This document shows, piece by piece, positions 13,010 through 22,880 of a DNA stretch of 64,000 nucleotides. A program made the position numbers and the translations under genes. This stretch comes from Rosa chinensis (Eukaryota; Streptophyta; Magnoliopsida; Rosales; Rosaceae). Each line of letters opens with the position of its first letter. Position 1 is the stretch's first letter. The DNA lies in the NCBI RefSeq assembly GCF_002994745.2, contig NC_037089.1, positions 14,712,141 to 14,776,140 of the forward strand, read 5' to 3'. A model generated the notes under the pieces. That model made no database searches. It saw nothing but the letters and a program-made list of their open reading frames with translations, and was not told the DNA's origin.

Positions 13010-13740
13010 ACTGTTATAGCGGCTTTTCAACATAGTGATAATATCTTTCTATATCTATGTTAGTATTTTTTCAACATGATGTCAATAGTTTCTATTTTCA
13101 TTTTCATTATTTCAAGTTAGCAGCTCCGTGTAATTGTTTTAGTAGCATTTCAATATCGTGATAGTAGCTTTATGTGTCTATGTTAGTATATTTTCAAGCT
13201 AATGTCAATAGATTTTTTTTTTTCAAATCAGTAGCTCTCTGTAACTATTTTAGTGGTTTTCCATCATAGTGATCGTAACTTTCTGTACCTATGTTAGTAG
13301 CTCTGTAATGTTAGTAAGAGTAGCTCGTTGGTGTTAGTGACAATAACTTTTGTTGTTAGTAAAAGTAGTTTTTGGTGTTGGTGAGAGTAATTTTCTGGTG
13401 TTGGTGAGAGTAGCATTTGTTGCTGATGAGAGTAGTTTTTGGTATTGGTGACAGTATCTTTTGTTTGTAAGGATAGTAGCTTTTCGTTTTGAGGAGCAGA
13501 GGTTTTTTGGGTAAGGAGTAACTTTTGTTGTTGGTGATAGTAGCTTTTGTTATTTCGCCGGGGATTGCCGGAAATCTCACTAGAGTAGCTTTTGTTACTA
13601 GTGACAATAGCTTTTGTTGCTAGTGATAGTAGCTTTTGTGACCTCGCCGGAGGTGGCTAAAAATCTCATAAGAGTAGCTTTTGTTACTAGCCACAGTAGC
13701 TTTTAGTGTCAGTGACAGTAGCTTTTGTGGTCGCCGGAGT
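13010..13740. repeat. Degenerate short-period tandem repeat (AGTAGCTTTTGTT units)
   Basis: About 30 diverged copies of a unit near 20-25 bp, such as AGTAGCTTTTGTTACTAGTG, run through the right half of the Pack-MULE-like element and become most regular at 13560-13730. GC-rich CCGGAGG-type repeats follow to about 13830. There is no coding frame. Confidence 0.6.
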
Positions 13741-14013
13741 TCGCCAGAGGTTTGCCGGAGATCCGCCGGAAGTTGGCCGGAGGTCAGTCGGAGGTCGATC
13801 GGAGACCCGCAGGAGTTGGTCGGGGACCTCGTCGGAGAGGAGAGAGAGAATAATTGTTGATTTTGTATTCTAGTGGCATTTATGTAAATATGTTGGTTTT
13901 TAATATCCAAAATATAACACATTGTTTAGTCTAGTGGCCTTATGAGGGAAAAAAACTAGTTGGTGGCCTTATGGCTAAAAAGACAATCAAAGATGCATTT
14001 ATATGTAATTAAC

Positions 14014-14946
14014 CCTTTTTTTTCTCTCTCTCTTTGTCCTTATTTGTCTTTTCACATGAGTTAAGAAAGTATAATATTTGAAAAAGAGATTGACATCCAA
14101 ATACCAAATTTAGATGTCCAACTAAAATCACCCATGTCTAAATTGATCATTCCTTTTTTTGTTAGTCAATCTATGCCAACTTTCATATTATGTTAATAAA
14201 CGCCATTCTAGAACTATATCAACATTTATGTCCAAATATACGATTAACGTCGGGTTTGTTTACTTTGATACAACAATTAACATCGGTTGGTCCACATTAT
14301 GAGTTGCTAAGAAAAATTTAGGCTAAATGGTCGTGAGCTCCTCAGAAATTGTATGAGGTGGTGGGGGTTTTCAAAAGTTGGTTTTATCACTTTATTGCAC
14401 ATAATAGAAGTTTTTTGTCAATCCATGATAATGGATGTACTCTATCAAGGTTGAGCGGGTCGGGGCGGTAGCCACAGAGGCCGAGGTGGAGGGCTTGGTC
14501 GACATTGCGGTGGCAGGTGCAGAAGAAGAAGAAGATTGCGAGGACCTGATCGGCTGTGGGAGAAGAAAAAGAAGGATCAGTGCTATCAGGTTTGTCGACG
14601 GAGCCGGAGAAGAGCAGTTAGACGAGGCGTCGTCGTAGTCGGTGGTGAGAGAGAGAAGAGAGAGATCGAGGTGAGAGTGGGAGGAGGGAGGGCCGGCGAG
14701 ATCCAGGTGAGAGAGTGAGTCTGAGAGAGAGAGATGAATGGAATTTATTAATTAAAAGGAGGGTAATACTGTCAATGAATGTTAAATCGGGTAAATGGGA
14801 TTAAAAAACTGTTAGTGGAGTAAGTGGGCATTTTTTAGTCTAAAATTGTGTAAGTGGTCATTACCCCTATAATGTTTTCCCTTCCCTCTTCCCAACTCTA
14901 TTTTTTGCTTCCCTGAAAATCCTATTTTAAAAATCTAGTAAACTAA
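14014..14946. other. Spacer with duplicated flank and unidentified GC-rich patch
   Basis: Sequence at about 14120-14200 matches 18360-18423 (TCAATCTATGCCAACTTTCA). This ties it to the duplicated PR-1 unit. The patch 14435-14720 is GC-rich with GAGAGA runs and short frames resembling no family I know; it may be part of another transposon. Sequence 14880-14946 matches 20310-20370, again from the duplication. Confidence 0.45.
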
Positions 14947-15738
14947 GGCCCTGTTTGATAACAGAATTTAAATTTGAATTTGAATTTTAAATCTAATGTA
15001 TTTAAAATCTGCAGAATTTAAATCTTTGTATTTAAAATTCTCTTGTTTGGATTAAAGAAGATATGTGAAGATTTGAAATTGAAGATTTAGATATATGCAA
15101 TAAAACACAGAGTCCCAGTCGGCCTCGCCTCACCTCACCTCTCCTCCTTTCCCCCTAACCACCAGGCCTTCCATACCCGAGCCTCCTTGGCGGTTCATCA
15201 CCATAAACCCAGACTCTCAACTCGGGTCCCTTTCCCATAGCCGGGCCTCCTATAGCTCCCTCGGCGGCTCGTGGCCTTATCCAACACTCCTATCCTCTCA
15301 GTAACTTGGCTTTTGGCCATAGTCCGACCCGATTGGCGCTTCGTACTCGGGTTTTCCGTCCATACTCCGATTCCAGTGCCTCATACTCGAGTTTTCGCCC
15401 ATAACCAGATCCATACATCGATTGGGGCTCCTCTGATCCACATACTCTCCTCCTTTTTCCTCACCCCCCCATGATCTGGTCGAGGCTTCTGTCGCTGGTA
15501 GCTGCTATACGTGAGAGGAGAGGGGAGAGAGTCGGTGTCTCGGTGAGGAGGAGAAAAAAGTTAGAACTGAGGACGAGTTTTTTTGGAAGGAGAGAGACAG
15601 GTGGTTTCAAATAACTACCTCTTCATGTGGATTTTAAGGAGCTGATTTCAAATTCAAATTCACCTCAAAATAAAAAGCCAAACAGGCAGATTTCAAATTC
15701 AAATCCACATTCTCAAATCCCTATATCTAAACAAGCCC
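14947..15738. mobile_element. PIF/Harbinger-like non-autonomous element, TAA target duplication
   Basis: The 792 bp insert begins GGCCCTGTTTGATAACAG and ends with the inverted copy (reverse complement GGGCTTGTTTAGATATAGGG). It is flanked by TAA on both sides (14944-14946, 15739-15741). Subterminal ATTTAAATTTGAATTTG runs recur inverted near the right end. The paralogous segment at 20360-20385 lacks the element, so the empty site is visible. The middle is C-rich without a transposase. Confidence 0.8.
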
Positions 15739-16082
15739 TAAGTAGAAATGTTGTAGTTTGGTCCACCAACCTTCCGGTCATAAACACTGAATCTTAAACT
15801 CTGAACCATTTCTCCGGTATTCCCTATCCATCGCAAGCCTTGCCATCATCACCACTCCAAAACTATCAAACTGATGCTACGTACTTCATGAACCTACTGG
15901 AAAAGAAATCAGTCTAATGCATATGTTATTATATGGTGTTTGTTTACACCAAAAAAAATATGGTGTTTGTTATTTATTTTATTGGCAATTGGCACTTCAG
16001 TGCACGTGTGATATACAGCATCAGCCATCATTCATGCATTATTTATCACTTACACAACGTACTAGTACAATTCTCTTCCAAG

Positions 16083-16658
16083 CTAGAACGGTCTCTGCCC
16101 TGGAACATTTCCAGGAGGACTATAAAGACAGAGAGTTATACCGTTACTTTGCAGCCACTTGTGACATCTTTGCTGAGCACACCCCAACTCCAAGGAATTC
16201 CTCCACACCACCTGCGTATACGAACCGCACTTACTGTTGCGCACACACGAGTTTTTGTCGTGGTTGTAGTACTTCTTCTCCGCCACCCACTTGTCTACAA
16301 CCTCGCGCGGCGACGGTCTTCTATAACGATCCCAGTACAGGTTGAAGCTGCCAATGTCATACGTTCGATTGAGGCTCCTCGGGTCCAAAGAATGGCAACC
16401 CTTTTCGTTATTGATCATGGACCATGCTACGTCGCTTGCGGCCTTTTCCAGGGAAGGGCTCCATTTAAGAGGGGCAACCCCAACTGCGGCTCTTGCTTTG
16501 TTGTGAGTTTCCAGGAATTCCGGGGTAAAATTTTTTCTTTGGATGATTAATTTTGACATTCCATAAAATAAATAACGAGGTTTACTGGCTAAGCCGTGAC
16601 ACTGCGTGAGACATACGGCTACTACTACAACCAAGGCCCGATCCATTTTCATCATCAT
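16083..16658 (-). CDS. PR-1-like CAP-domain secreted protein (cluster copy B)
   Basis: A single-exon gene for 191 residues. It has a signal peptide (about 1-22, hydrophobic VVVVAVCLTQCHG) and a 25-residue insert before the CAP domain (about 45-191), which makes it longer than classic PR-1. Motifs include HNKARAAVGVAPLKW, WVAEKKYYNH, YTQVVWRNSLELGCAQ and the terminus PPGNVPGQRPF. His52 and Glu127 of the CAP cavity remain. The GEN glutamate is replaced by Phe105 and the HYTQ histidine by Ser146. The CAPE-like tail ends in Phe instead of Tyr. It is the duplicate partner of copy C, with matching flanks on both sides. The first of several Met codons was taken as the start; Met4 or Met5 would serve equally. 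Confidence 0.9.
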   Translation of the reverse strand: MMMKMDRALVVVVAVCLTQCHGLASKPRYLFYGMSKLIIQRKNFTPEFLETHNKARAAVGVAPLKWSPSLEKAASDVAWSMINNEKGCHSLDPRSLNRTYDIGSFNLYWDRYRRPSPREVVDKWVAEKKYYNHDKNSCVRNSKCGSYTQVVWRNSLELGCAQQRCHKWLQSNGITLCLYSPPGNVPGQRPF

Positions 16659-16703
16659 CTATTCCGTCCTATGACATCAAACCCCATTCGGTTTGCCCTG
16701 TTC

Positions 16704-16711
16704 TTATAGCT
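16704..16711 (-). promoter_or_regulatory. TATA box of PR-1 copy B
   Basis: Minus-strand CTATAAGA about 46 bp before the start codon, preceded by a GCTAGCTAG palindromic run. The identical arrangement lies before copy C (about 22556-22563), so the proximal promoter was duplicated with the gene. Confidence 0.5.
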
Positions 16712-17497
16712 AGCTAGCATTCTGCTTCGTTTGGTCCACCAAACCAGGGAAGCCGACCACAAACATGAATGTAGTGACTATGAATACATCCCATTCGGTC
16801 GGATTACTCGACTAAAATGTGATGTTGGACTCAATTGATGCAATCCATATGCACAGAAAGAAATGGGAAGTGCTCAAACACTAAGCAAAATTTGACTTTT
16901 AAGAAAGTACCATATGCTATGCTTTTGGATATGAGTTAAAAGTCATATAATTATAGGTATGCACCTATTTACATGTTTCAGACATTTACCAGCAAGGTAA
17001 CGGTTATTGGAAAAGTCCTTTTCTTGTACCAAGTTATATATAAACCAGATCATGAGCATACACTGTTAAAAGAGAAATAGATCATGAACACACAGTCATA
17101 CACTGTTAAAAGAGAAACTCTATCAAGAACACCGGTTATTAGCGAGTCTAGTGGTATTAATTTCTTTTCATTTTTTGGAAGATTTGGTTGACGTTTGTGG
17201 CAATTTAGAATTGAGAAACTTGATTTATAAGGGCCTGATCTATCAGTTTTTCTTAATTAGAGTCTGATTTACCAAACATAAATATATAGTAAGTATCAGA
17301 CTAGACGTATATGGACTTATCGTACGTAATGCCATCTCTATGAGCTAGACGTCATAAGACATTAAGACCTCTATATTTATAATCATGATTTTTAATGAAG
17401 TATGCGTAGTATATATTTGTTCTCTAGCTTCTGATCCATATTTGATTTACTTGTTTTGTGCTTATAGGTTACTTTCTAGTGCCTTCACAAGTGCGTA
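16712..17497. other. Spacer between PR-1 copy B and the PR-1 relic
   Basis: No gene is seen. The part up to about 17045 is shared with the copy C upstream region. The part 17080-17475 is shared with 8340-8717. The spacer is therefore a hinge joining the two kinds of duplicated unit. Confidence 0.6.
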
Positions 17498-18025
17498 CAT
17501 CAGATGCCCTGCATATTTTCCTGGAAGACTATAGTAACAGAAAACTAAACTCGTCTTCTACTCGTCACATGTAGACCGATCAAGCACATCCCAACTCCAA
17601 AGTCTTGTTCCACACCACCTGCGTGTACAAGCCACCTTATCCGGCACACTCTAGTAGTCCAAGTGGTTGTAGTAAATCTTCTCTTCCGCGGATCCGCCCA
17701 CGCATCACAATGTGGCGCAGTTCCAGTAATGGGATGACCGCTCAGTGTCTCGGACCTAGTTGGCGCCATAGGTATAGTAGTCATAGTACCACAAGCTTGT
17801 GGCGGCAATTTTGCAACCCATCTTGGTTCTTTGGTACGTCATTACTTGGCTATATATTGCCATCTCCGCCAGAAATGAGCTCCACCTGAGAGGGCCAACC
17901 CCAACTTCCGCCCTCTCTTGGTTGTGAGCATCCACGAATTCTGTCCCTTCATTTGGCAGAGGAGCTGCTGCACCATATGCTAGAGCAAGTACTAGTACTA
18001 ACGCGACCGAGGCATTATGGACCAT
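17498..18025 (-). pseudogene. PR-1-like pseudogene, full length but frame-broken
   Basis: The minus-strand frame from 18025 reads MVHNASVALVLVLALAYG, then FVDAHNQERAEVGVGPLRW and YQRTKMGCK. It stops at TAG after YGAN, where the intact genes continue. Beyond that, similarity persists in shifting frames (EEKIYYNH, ACTQVVW, LELGCA) with at least two more stops and frameshifts, out to a PGKYAG end. The GEN position has Ala, in line with the altered glutamate in the intact paralogues. The partner relic is 10082-10331. Confidence 0.85.
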
Positions 18026-18423
18026 TTTATTTTGGAGGTGTCTGATATTAGTTGTACGCATGCTATGATCAGTTTTCAGTTGTGGTTTAATTATTCATAG
18101 TGAATCCGTGATCATTCTTGTGCTTGGTTTGGTTTATCAAACACCAAGCTACCCAGCGAGCCGACCACCAACATGTATGTAATAATTAACTACATATATA
18201 TGATATTTTTCGTCCTCAAAATTAATTGACTATAATGTGGTACTCGTTTATATCTCAAAACGCTTTTCATGTAAAGCGAGTACTCCATATATACTTCTTA
18301 TTCCCGTGTGGAAAAATTTATTGATTACGAATTTAATGCCAATAATTATTTTTCTTACAAATTATATGTCTAAATTGATTTTTTCCTTGTTAGGTCAATC
18401 TATGCCAACTTTCATATTGTGTT

Positions 18424-19637
18424 GAAAGAAGAAGAAAGAAGAACATGAGTAAACCTATTATATAAAAAAATGAGAGCTCTCGCTCTCTCTTCCTTGCGGC
18501 GGCTAACCCTAGGGTTTTGCCGTCCGTTTTCTTTGGCTTGCGTCAATGGTGTTCGCGGTCATTGGCCGGCAAGTTCTCTGGATTCGTGTACCTCACCCTT
18601 CCAACCATCCGGTTGCTGCATCCTCATCTCATCGATTTGTCGGTGGGATCCTCCCTCTTCAGGTTTTCATCTTGCCTGTGCCACCCTCTTCAGAGATGGT
18701 GACGGACGGCGGTGCCATGGTTTGGTGGATCCAAACCGAATGTGGGATCCTGGATCTACCAAGTGGAGGCGTCCGGGAAGATATATGATCAGACTTTCTT
18801 CGGCTATAGCAACTCGGCTCCGGGTTGTTGCTGAAATCCGGCGATGGTTAGAGAAACTGCTTTTGATTTCTCTACGTCAGTGGCGTTTATGGCTGTCATG
18901 GGTATCGACGAAGAGATCAGCTCTTTCGGGCGAAGGATGGAGGCGCCGTACTTGGGCCCTTTAGTTGCAAGGGGATCCTCGGTCCGGTCTTGGTCAAGGG
19001 ATGGCAACGGTGGTGCAGTGTGGCTCGGCGTCATGGCGGTGCAGCTTAGGAGGGGTGCCCTGCATTTCGGGTGTCCAGAGATGGGTTGGAGTGAGGGTGC
19101 CCAACTGCCTGGGTGCCCACAATAGATCTATTTGGGCCTATATCTGTGTCAAGCGGGCTTTGTCAGACCTTATTGCTTCAGGCCGGATTTGGATTCGGAT
19201 TTGGGATCCAGGAAACACTCAAATCTGGATCTTAGATCCGAGACAGTTGCTCTTTTTGATATGGTATTGGTTCTAGTTCTTAGGAGTTCGTTTGCTAATT
19301 TTTGAGTTTTTGACACCATCGGTTACTTTCAAACTCCTGTTGAGAGAATCACCTCTCCTAGGTAATCATATAATCGGTTACGGTTACTATTACATTTACA
19401 CTGCTCTCGTGACATATGTAGTGCATGCAACGATGTTGTTCAGCATCAAGTCACATCCTGGTTACTTCCCATTTCAGATGTTTCTATGCATCTTGTTATC
19501 TTTTATTATTCTTTTTTCATTATAGATGCGTTTGTGCATCTTGTTATGCTTTTTTATTTTATTTCGATGCTTTTACATCACTCCATGTACTCTTTAGTTT
19601 CACTTAATATAGTTTGTCGTCTTCCCTTAAAAAAAAA
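18424..19637 (+). mobile_element. ORF-less LINE-like retroposon with 16-bp target duplication
   Basis: A 1214 bp GC-rich insert starts with a purine-rich leader and a GGCGGCTAACCCTAGGGTTT stretch, and ends CTTCCCTTAAAAAAAAA. It is flanked by ACTTTCATATTGTGTT (18408-18423) and ACTTTCATATCGTGTT (19638-19653), a target duplication with one mismatch. The paralogous site near 14185 is uninterrupted. There is no reverse transcriptase frame. It looks like a non-autonomous or 5'+3' UTR-only LINE derivative. Confidence 0.75.
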
Positions 19638-19653
19638 ACTTTCATATCGTGTT

Positions 19654-20372
19654 AATGATGCAATTGGAAAGTACTCTAGATTTACAAGCAATAAACCTAA
19701 AATAATAATTCTGGATTCCATCAAAGATAGATGAGAAAACTCTCAATATGAGTGATAATATGATAAAATATATGTTATGTAGCCATTTAGCCAACATTAA
19801 TTATATAACCCAACTGAGACATTGTAGAATAAGCTAAACCTCTCTTAATATCTTTTTGAGCAAGAGCTAAAGTACGTAGCTCCTAAAAACAATGTTATTA
19901 TACCGATCAAAGATATTAGATTTAATATGTAAGGTTACTTATATATGGAAAAAGAAACCCTAGGGCGACTAACAATGAAATCCTAAAACCAACAGGTTAA
20001 AACAAAACAAATCCAAATGGAACTAGAAAACCTAAAATACGGAAAAACAGTAAATTGTAGTTTTGAGACCTGAAAGTCTGAAAAAGCCCACATGTCGTGG
20101 CAAAGGGACGAGTCTTGTTCTTGGTGTCGTTCCCTTTCCGAAAAGGTAGAGCAATCACAATTTTGACACTGAACGCCAGATTTGCAGCAAACCGGGTTTT
20201 CTCTTTTCATGATCAAGCTGGTATTCAATTCTTGTCGAATTAAGTTTTTAGGCAATCAATCATAATTGATGCAGTCCAGACACATTATTATTTTTTTTTT
20301 TTTTCCCCTGTCCCCGAACTCAATTTTATGTTGCCCTGAAAATCCCATTTCAAATATCTAGTAATCTAAATA
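19654..20372. other. Spacer without genes
   Basis: AT-rich, with no coding signal that I can support. A T-run at about 20288-20304 precedes sequence shared with 14885-14943 (CCCTGAAAATCCCATTT). That shared sequence is the start of the duplicated block. Confidence 0.45.
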
Positions 20373-20385
20373 AAAGTGTTGTAGT

Positions 20386-21578
20386 AGGGGTTTCGAAGAC
20401 AGTGTTATAGCCTCCGTCCGACGGCGCGTCCACGGACGCTGTCGTCGGACGAGATTTAGTGTTGAGTGAGCACTGCTCTCTTGATTGGAGTGGTTTCGCT
20501 CTGGATCAATCGGGTCGGTGGCTCATGGTTGGTAAGATCAGAGTCGCTGGGAGGTTATTGTGGCTTGTTTTTTGCAGGATTCAGTCGCGGGTCGGAGGGG
20601 CGTCAGTGAACCCGGTTGTCTTTGGTGGTTTGGGAGGGAAGAGGGCGATGGGATCTGAGGTGGTCGTTGGACACCTACTTGGACTGGGCTGGTTTTTGCA
20701 GATTAGGCTATCCTTAATTGGTGCTGCGGATTTTATTCCCTGATCCGGTCTAGATAGAGTAGTCGGAAAAGCTTGTCTTTGGGACAATCAGGTGGGAGGA
20801 GTGGCGACAGTGGTGACCATCGGCGGGTGGGAGTTCGATGCAGGCTGGCCAGGGTGATCTGAGGTAGATTGTGGAGTTTCGATGCGGGGGGCGATCTATT
20901 GCAGACGGTGGTCTGTGGCAGACAGCGGTTCAATACAGGCGAGACTCTGATGCAGGTGATGGCAAATTTGGGCTAGGCTTGACTAGATGGTTGCGGTCTC
21001 ATTGCTATTTGGGCTTGGGCTTGAGCTTTTTGGGCCCTACCCAAGTTGAGTTTTTAGTTCATATTTTAATTTTTTCTTGCTGGTTAGTTAAGTTTCGCTT
21101 CATGCGAGCAATAAATTCTTACGTCAGTAATGTAAGGCAAGTTGGGCTTTTAGCCTGTGTATGCACTCAATGTGCCTTGTCTGCTTTGGGTAGGCGGCGA
21201 ATTCTTTGCTTCGTCAAATAGTCGCTACCTCCTAGTGACAGGGTGAGACTAAGTGTTGGCGGATTTATTTTTCGGCGGCAACATAGGAGGAAGGCTGTGC
21301 TGAAGTTGGTAATTATGCAATGTTGTAATCGGATTACGTATCGAGTTATCTTTCCGCTATGTCACTCCTATGTTAAAGCAAATTGAGTAGCTAATTATGC
21401 ACTCTTTGCTAGTTGGTGCTTGTTAGAATACAGGTCTCCTGTAGAGATTTCTGATATTATTTCGGAATTATTGTAATCAGGGGTTTAGGCTCAATGTCCC
21501 CCTCTTGTATTCGACAGTTTCATTAATCAAGGCTTGAGGGCAGCCGCACCAGCCCTTTATTAAAAAAAAAAAAAAATA
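20386..21578 (+). mobile_element. ORF-less LINE-like retroposon with poly(A) tail
   Basis: A 1.19 kb GC-rich insert ends TTTCATTAATCAAGGCTTGAG...CCCTTTATT followed by 15 A. The flanks AAAGTGTTGTAGT (20373-20385) and GAAGTGTTGTAGT (21579-21591) are the target duplication. The paralogous site at 15744-15756 carries one copy only, which proves insertion. The interior contains TTGGGCTTGGGCTTGAG- and GGGCC-type motifs like those in the other LINE-like inserts, and no long frame. Confidence 0.75.
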
Positions 21579-22880
21579 GAAGTGTTGTAGTTTGGTCCAC
21601 CAACCTTCCGGTCATAAATAATGAATCTTAAACTCTGAACCATTTCTCCGGTAGCCCCTATCCATCCCAAGCCCCTTGCCATCATCACCCCATTCGATGG
21701 TGCTCTCTCTTGATAACTCCAAATTAAACTACCAAACTGATGCTACTTCATGAAACTACTAGAACAGAAATCGGTGTAATGGATATAACATATGGTGTTT
21801 GTAATTTAATTTATTGGCACTTCAGTACACACTATAATATACAGCATCAGTCATCATTCATGCATTATTTATCACTTACACAACGTATTAGTACAATTCT
21901 CTTCCAAGCTAGTACGGTCTCTGCCCTGGAACATTTCCACGAGGACTATAAAGACAGATAGTCATACCGTTACTTTGCCGGTTCTCGAAACATCTTTCCT
22001 GAGCACACCCCAACTCCAAGGAGTTCCTCCACACCACCTGCGTATACCAACCGCACCTATTGTTGCGCACACTACACGAGTTATTGGCGTAGTTGTAGTA
22101 CTTCTTCATCAGCAACCACTTGTCCACAACCTCGCCCGGTGGCAGTGTTCCATAACGATCCCAGTGCTGGTTGTAGCCGCCAATGTCAAACGTTCGATTG
22201 AGGCTCATCGGGTCCAAATAAGAATGGCAACCCTTTTCATTATAGATCATGGACCATGCTACGTCGTGTGCGGCCTTTTCCAGGGAAGGGCTCCATTTAA
22301 GAGGGGCAACCCCAACTGCGGCTCTTGCTTTGTTCTGACTTTCCAGGAAATCCAGGGATAAATTTGTTCTGGGGATGAGCCTTGGTCCTGATCCGTAAAA
22401 GTTTATATAATGAGGTCTAACGGGTAGGCCGTAGCCGTGACACTGAGTGAGACATATGGCTACAGTCACGGCTAGTACTACAACCAAGGCCCGAGCCATT
22501 TTCTTCATCATCTATTCTGTTCTGACATCAAACTCCATTCAGTTTACCCTGTTCTTATAGCTAGCTAGCGTTCTGCCTCGTTTGGTCTACCAAACCAGAA
22601 AAGCCGACCACCAACATGAATGTAATGACTATGAATACAGGCCATTCCGTCGGATTAAATGTGATGTTGGACTCAATTGATGCAATCCATATGAGCAGAA
22701 AGTAATCTGAGGTGCTCAAACATTATCCAATTGACTTTTTAATAAAGTACCATATGCTATGTTTTTGGATATTGGATTAAAAGTCATATAACGTACTAGA
22801 GGTATGTCACCTATTTACATGTTTCAGATCAATTTACCAGCAAGGTAACGATTCTCGGTAACGTCCTTGTTTTGTACGAA
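21577..22880. repeat. Segmental duplication unit C (partner at 15745-17045)
   Basis: Closely similar to unit B from the GTTGTAGTTTGGTCC flank, through the PR-1 gene, to the GGTAACG motif near 22850. Small indels and substitutions are spread over the block, including the coding sequence, where copy C is nine residues longer. Confidence 0.85.
21909..22511 (-). CDS. PR-1-like CAP-domain secreted protein (cluster copy C)
   Basis: A single-exon gene for 200 residues. It has a signal peptide (about 1-26), an N-terminal extension, and a CAP domain (about 54-200) with NKARAAVGVAPLKW, YTQVVWRNSLELGCAQ and the tail PRGNVPGQRPY. By alignment with classic PR-1, all four cavity residues are changed: Gln59 for His, Tyr113 for the GEN Glu, Met135 for the W-x-x-E Glu, and Trp155 for the HYTQ His. 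The core cysteines and the overall fold motifs remain, and the frame is clean. The protein is probably still folded and secreted but cannot coordinate metal through the usual tetrad. It is the duplicate of copy B; its TATA box at about 22556 is shared. Confidence 0.9.
   Translation of the reverse strand: MMKKMARALVVVLAVTVAICLTQCHGYGLPVRPHYINFYGSGPRLIPRTNLSLDFLESQNKARAAVGVAPLKWSPSLEKAAHDVAWSMIYNEKGCHSYLDPMSLNRTFDIGGYNQHWDRYGTLPPGEVVDKWLLMKKYYNYANNSCSVRNNRCGWYTQVVWRNSLELGCAQERCFENRQSNGMTICLYSPRGNVPGQRPY

Larger units (their letters stand above)
11632..14013. mobile_element. Pack-MULE-like element carrying a RAB GTPase fragment
   Basis: The terminal regions are inverted copies. TTAGCCATAAGGCCACCAA sits near the left end (about 11664) and its exact reverse complement near the right end (about 13960), with second copies of the GGCCTTAT motif inward on both sides. 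Flanks CCTTTTTTA and CCTTTTTTT fit a 9-bp target duplication with one mismatch. The 2.4 kb interior holds a long CT microsatellite, a GC-rich leader-like stretch, a broken RAB exon and a degenerate minisatellite, but no transposase. The outer limits are good to within a few bases. Confidence 0.65.
15745..17045. repeat. Segmental duplication unit B (partner at 21577-22880)
   Basis: From GTTGTAGTTTGGTCCACCAA through the PR-1 gene and about 390 bp of upstream flank, this block is closely similar to 21577-22880. Both contain an intact minus-strand PR-1 gene with the same short spacing to its promoter. The two units are about 5.8 kb apart. The difference in spacing is caused by LINE-like insertions in between. 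Confidence 0.85.

Noticed and set aside
18470..19276. Overlapping plus-strand frames of 60-164 codons
   Set aside because: All lie inside a GC-rich LINE-like insert with target duplications; no reverse transcriptase or other domain motifs.
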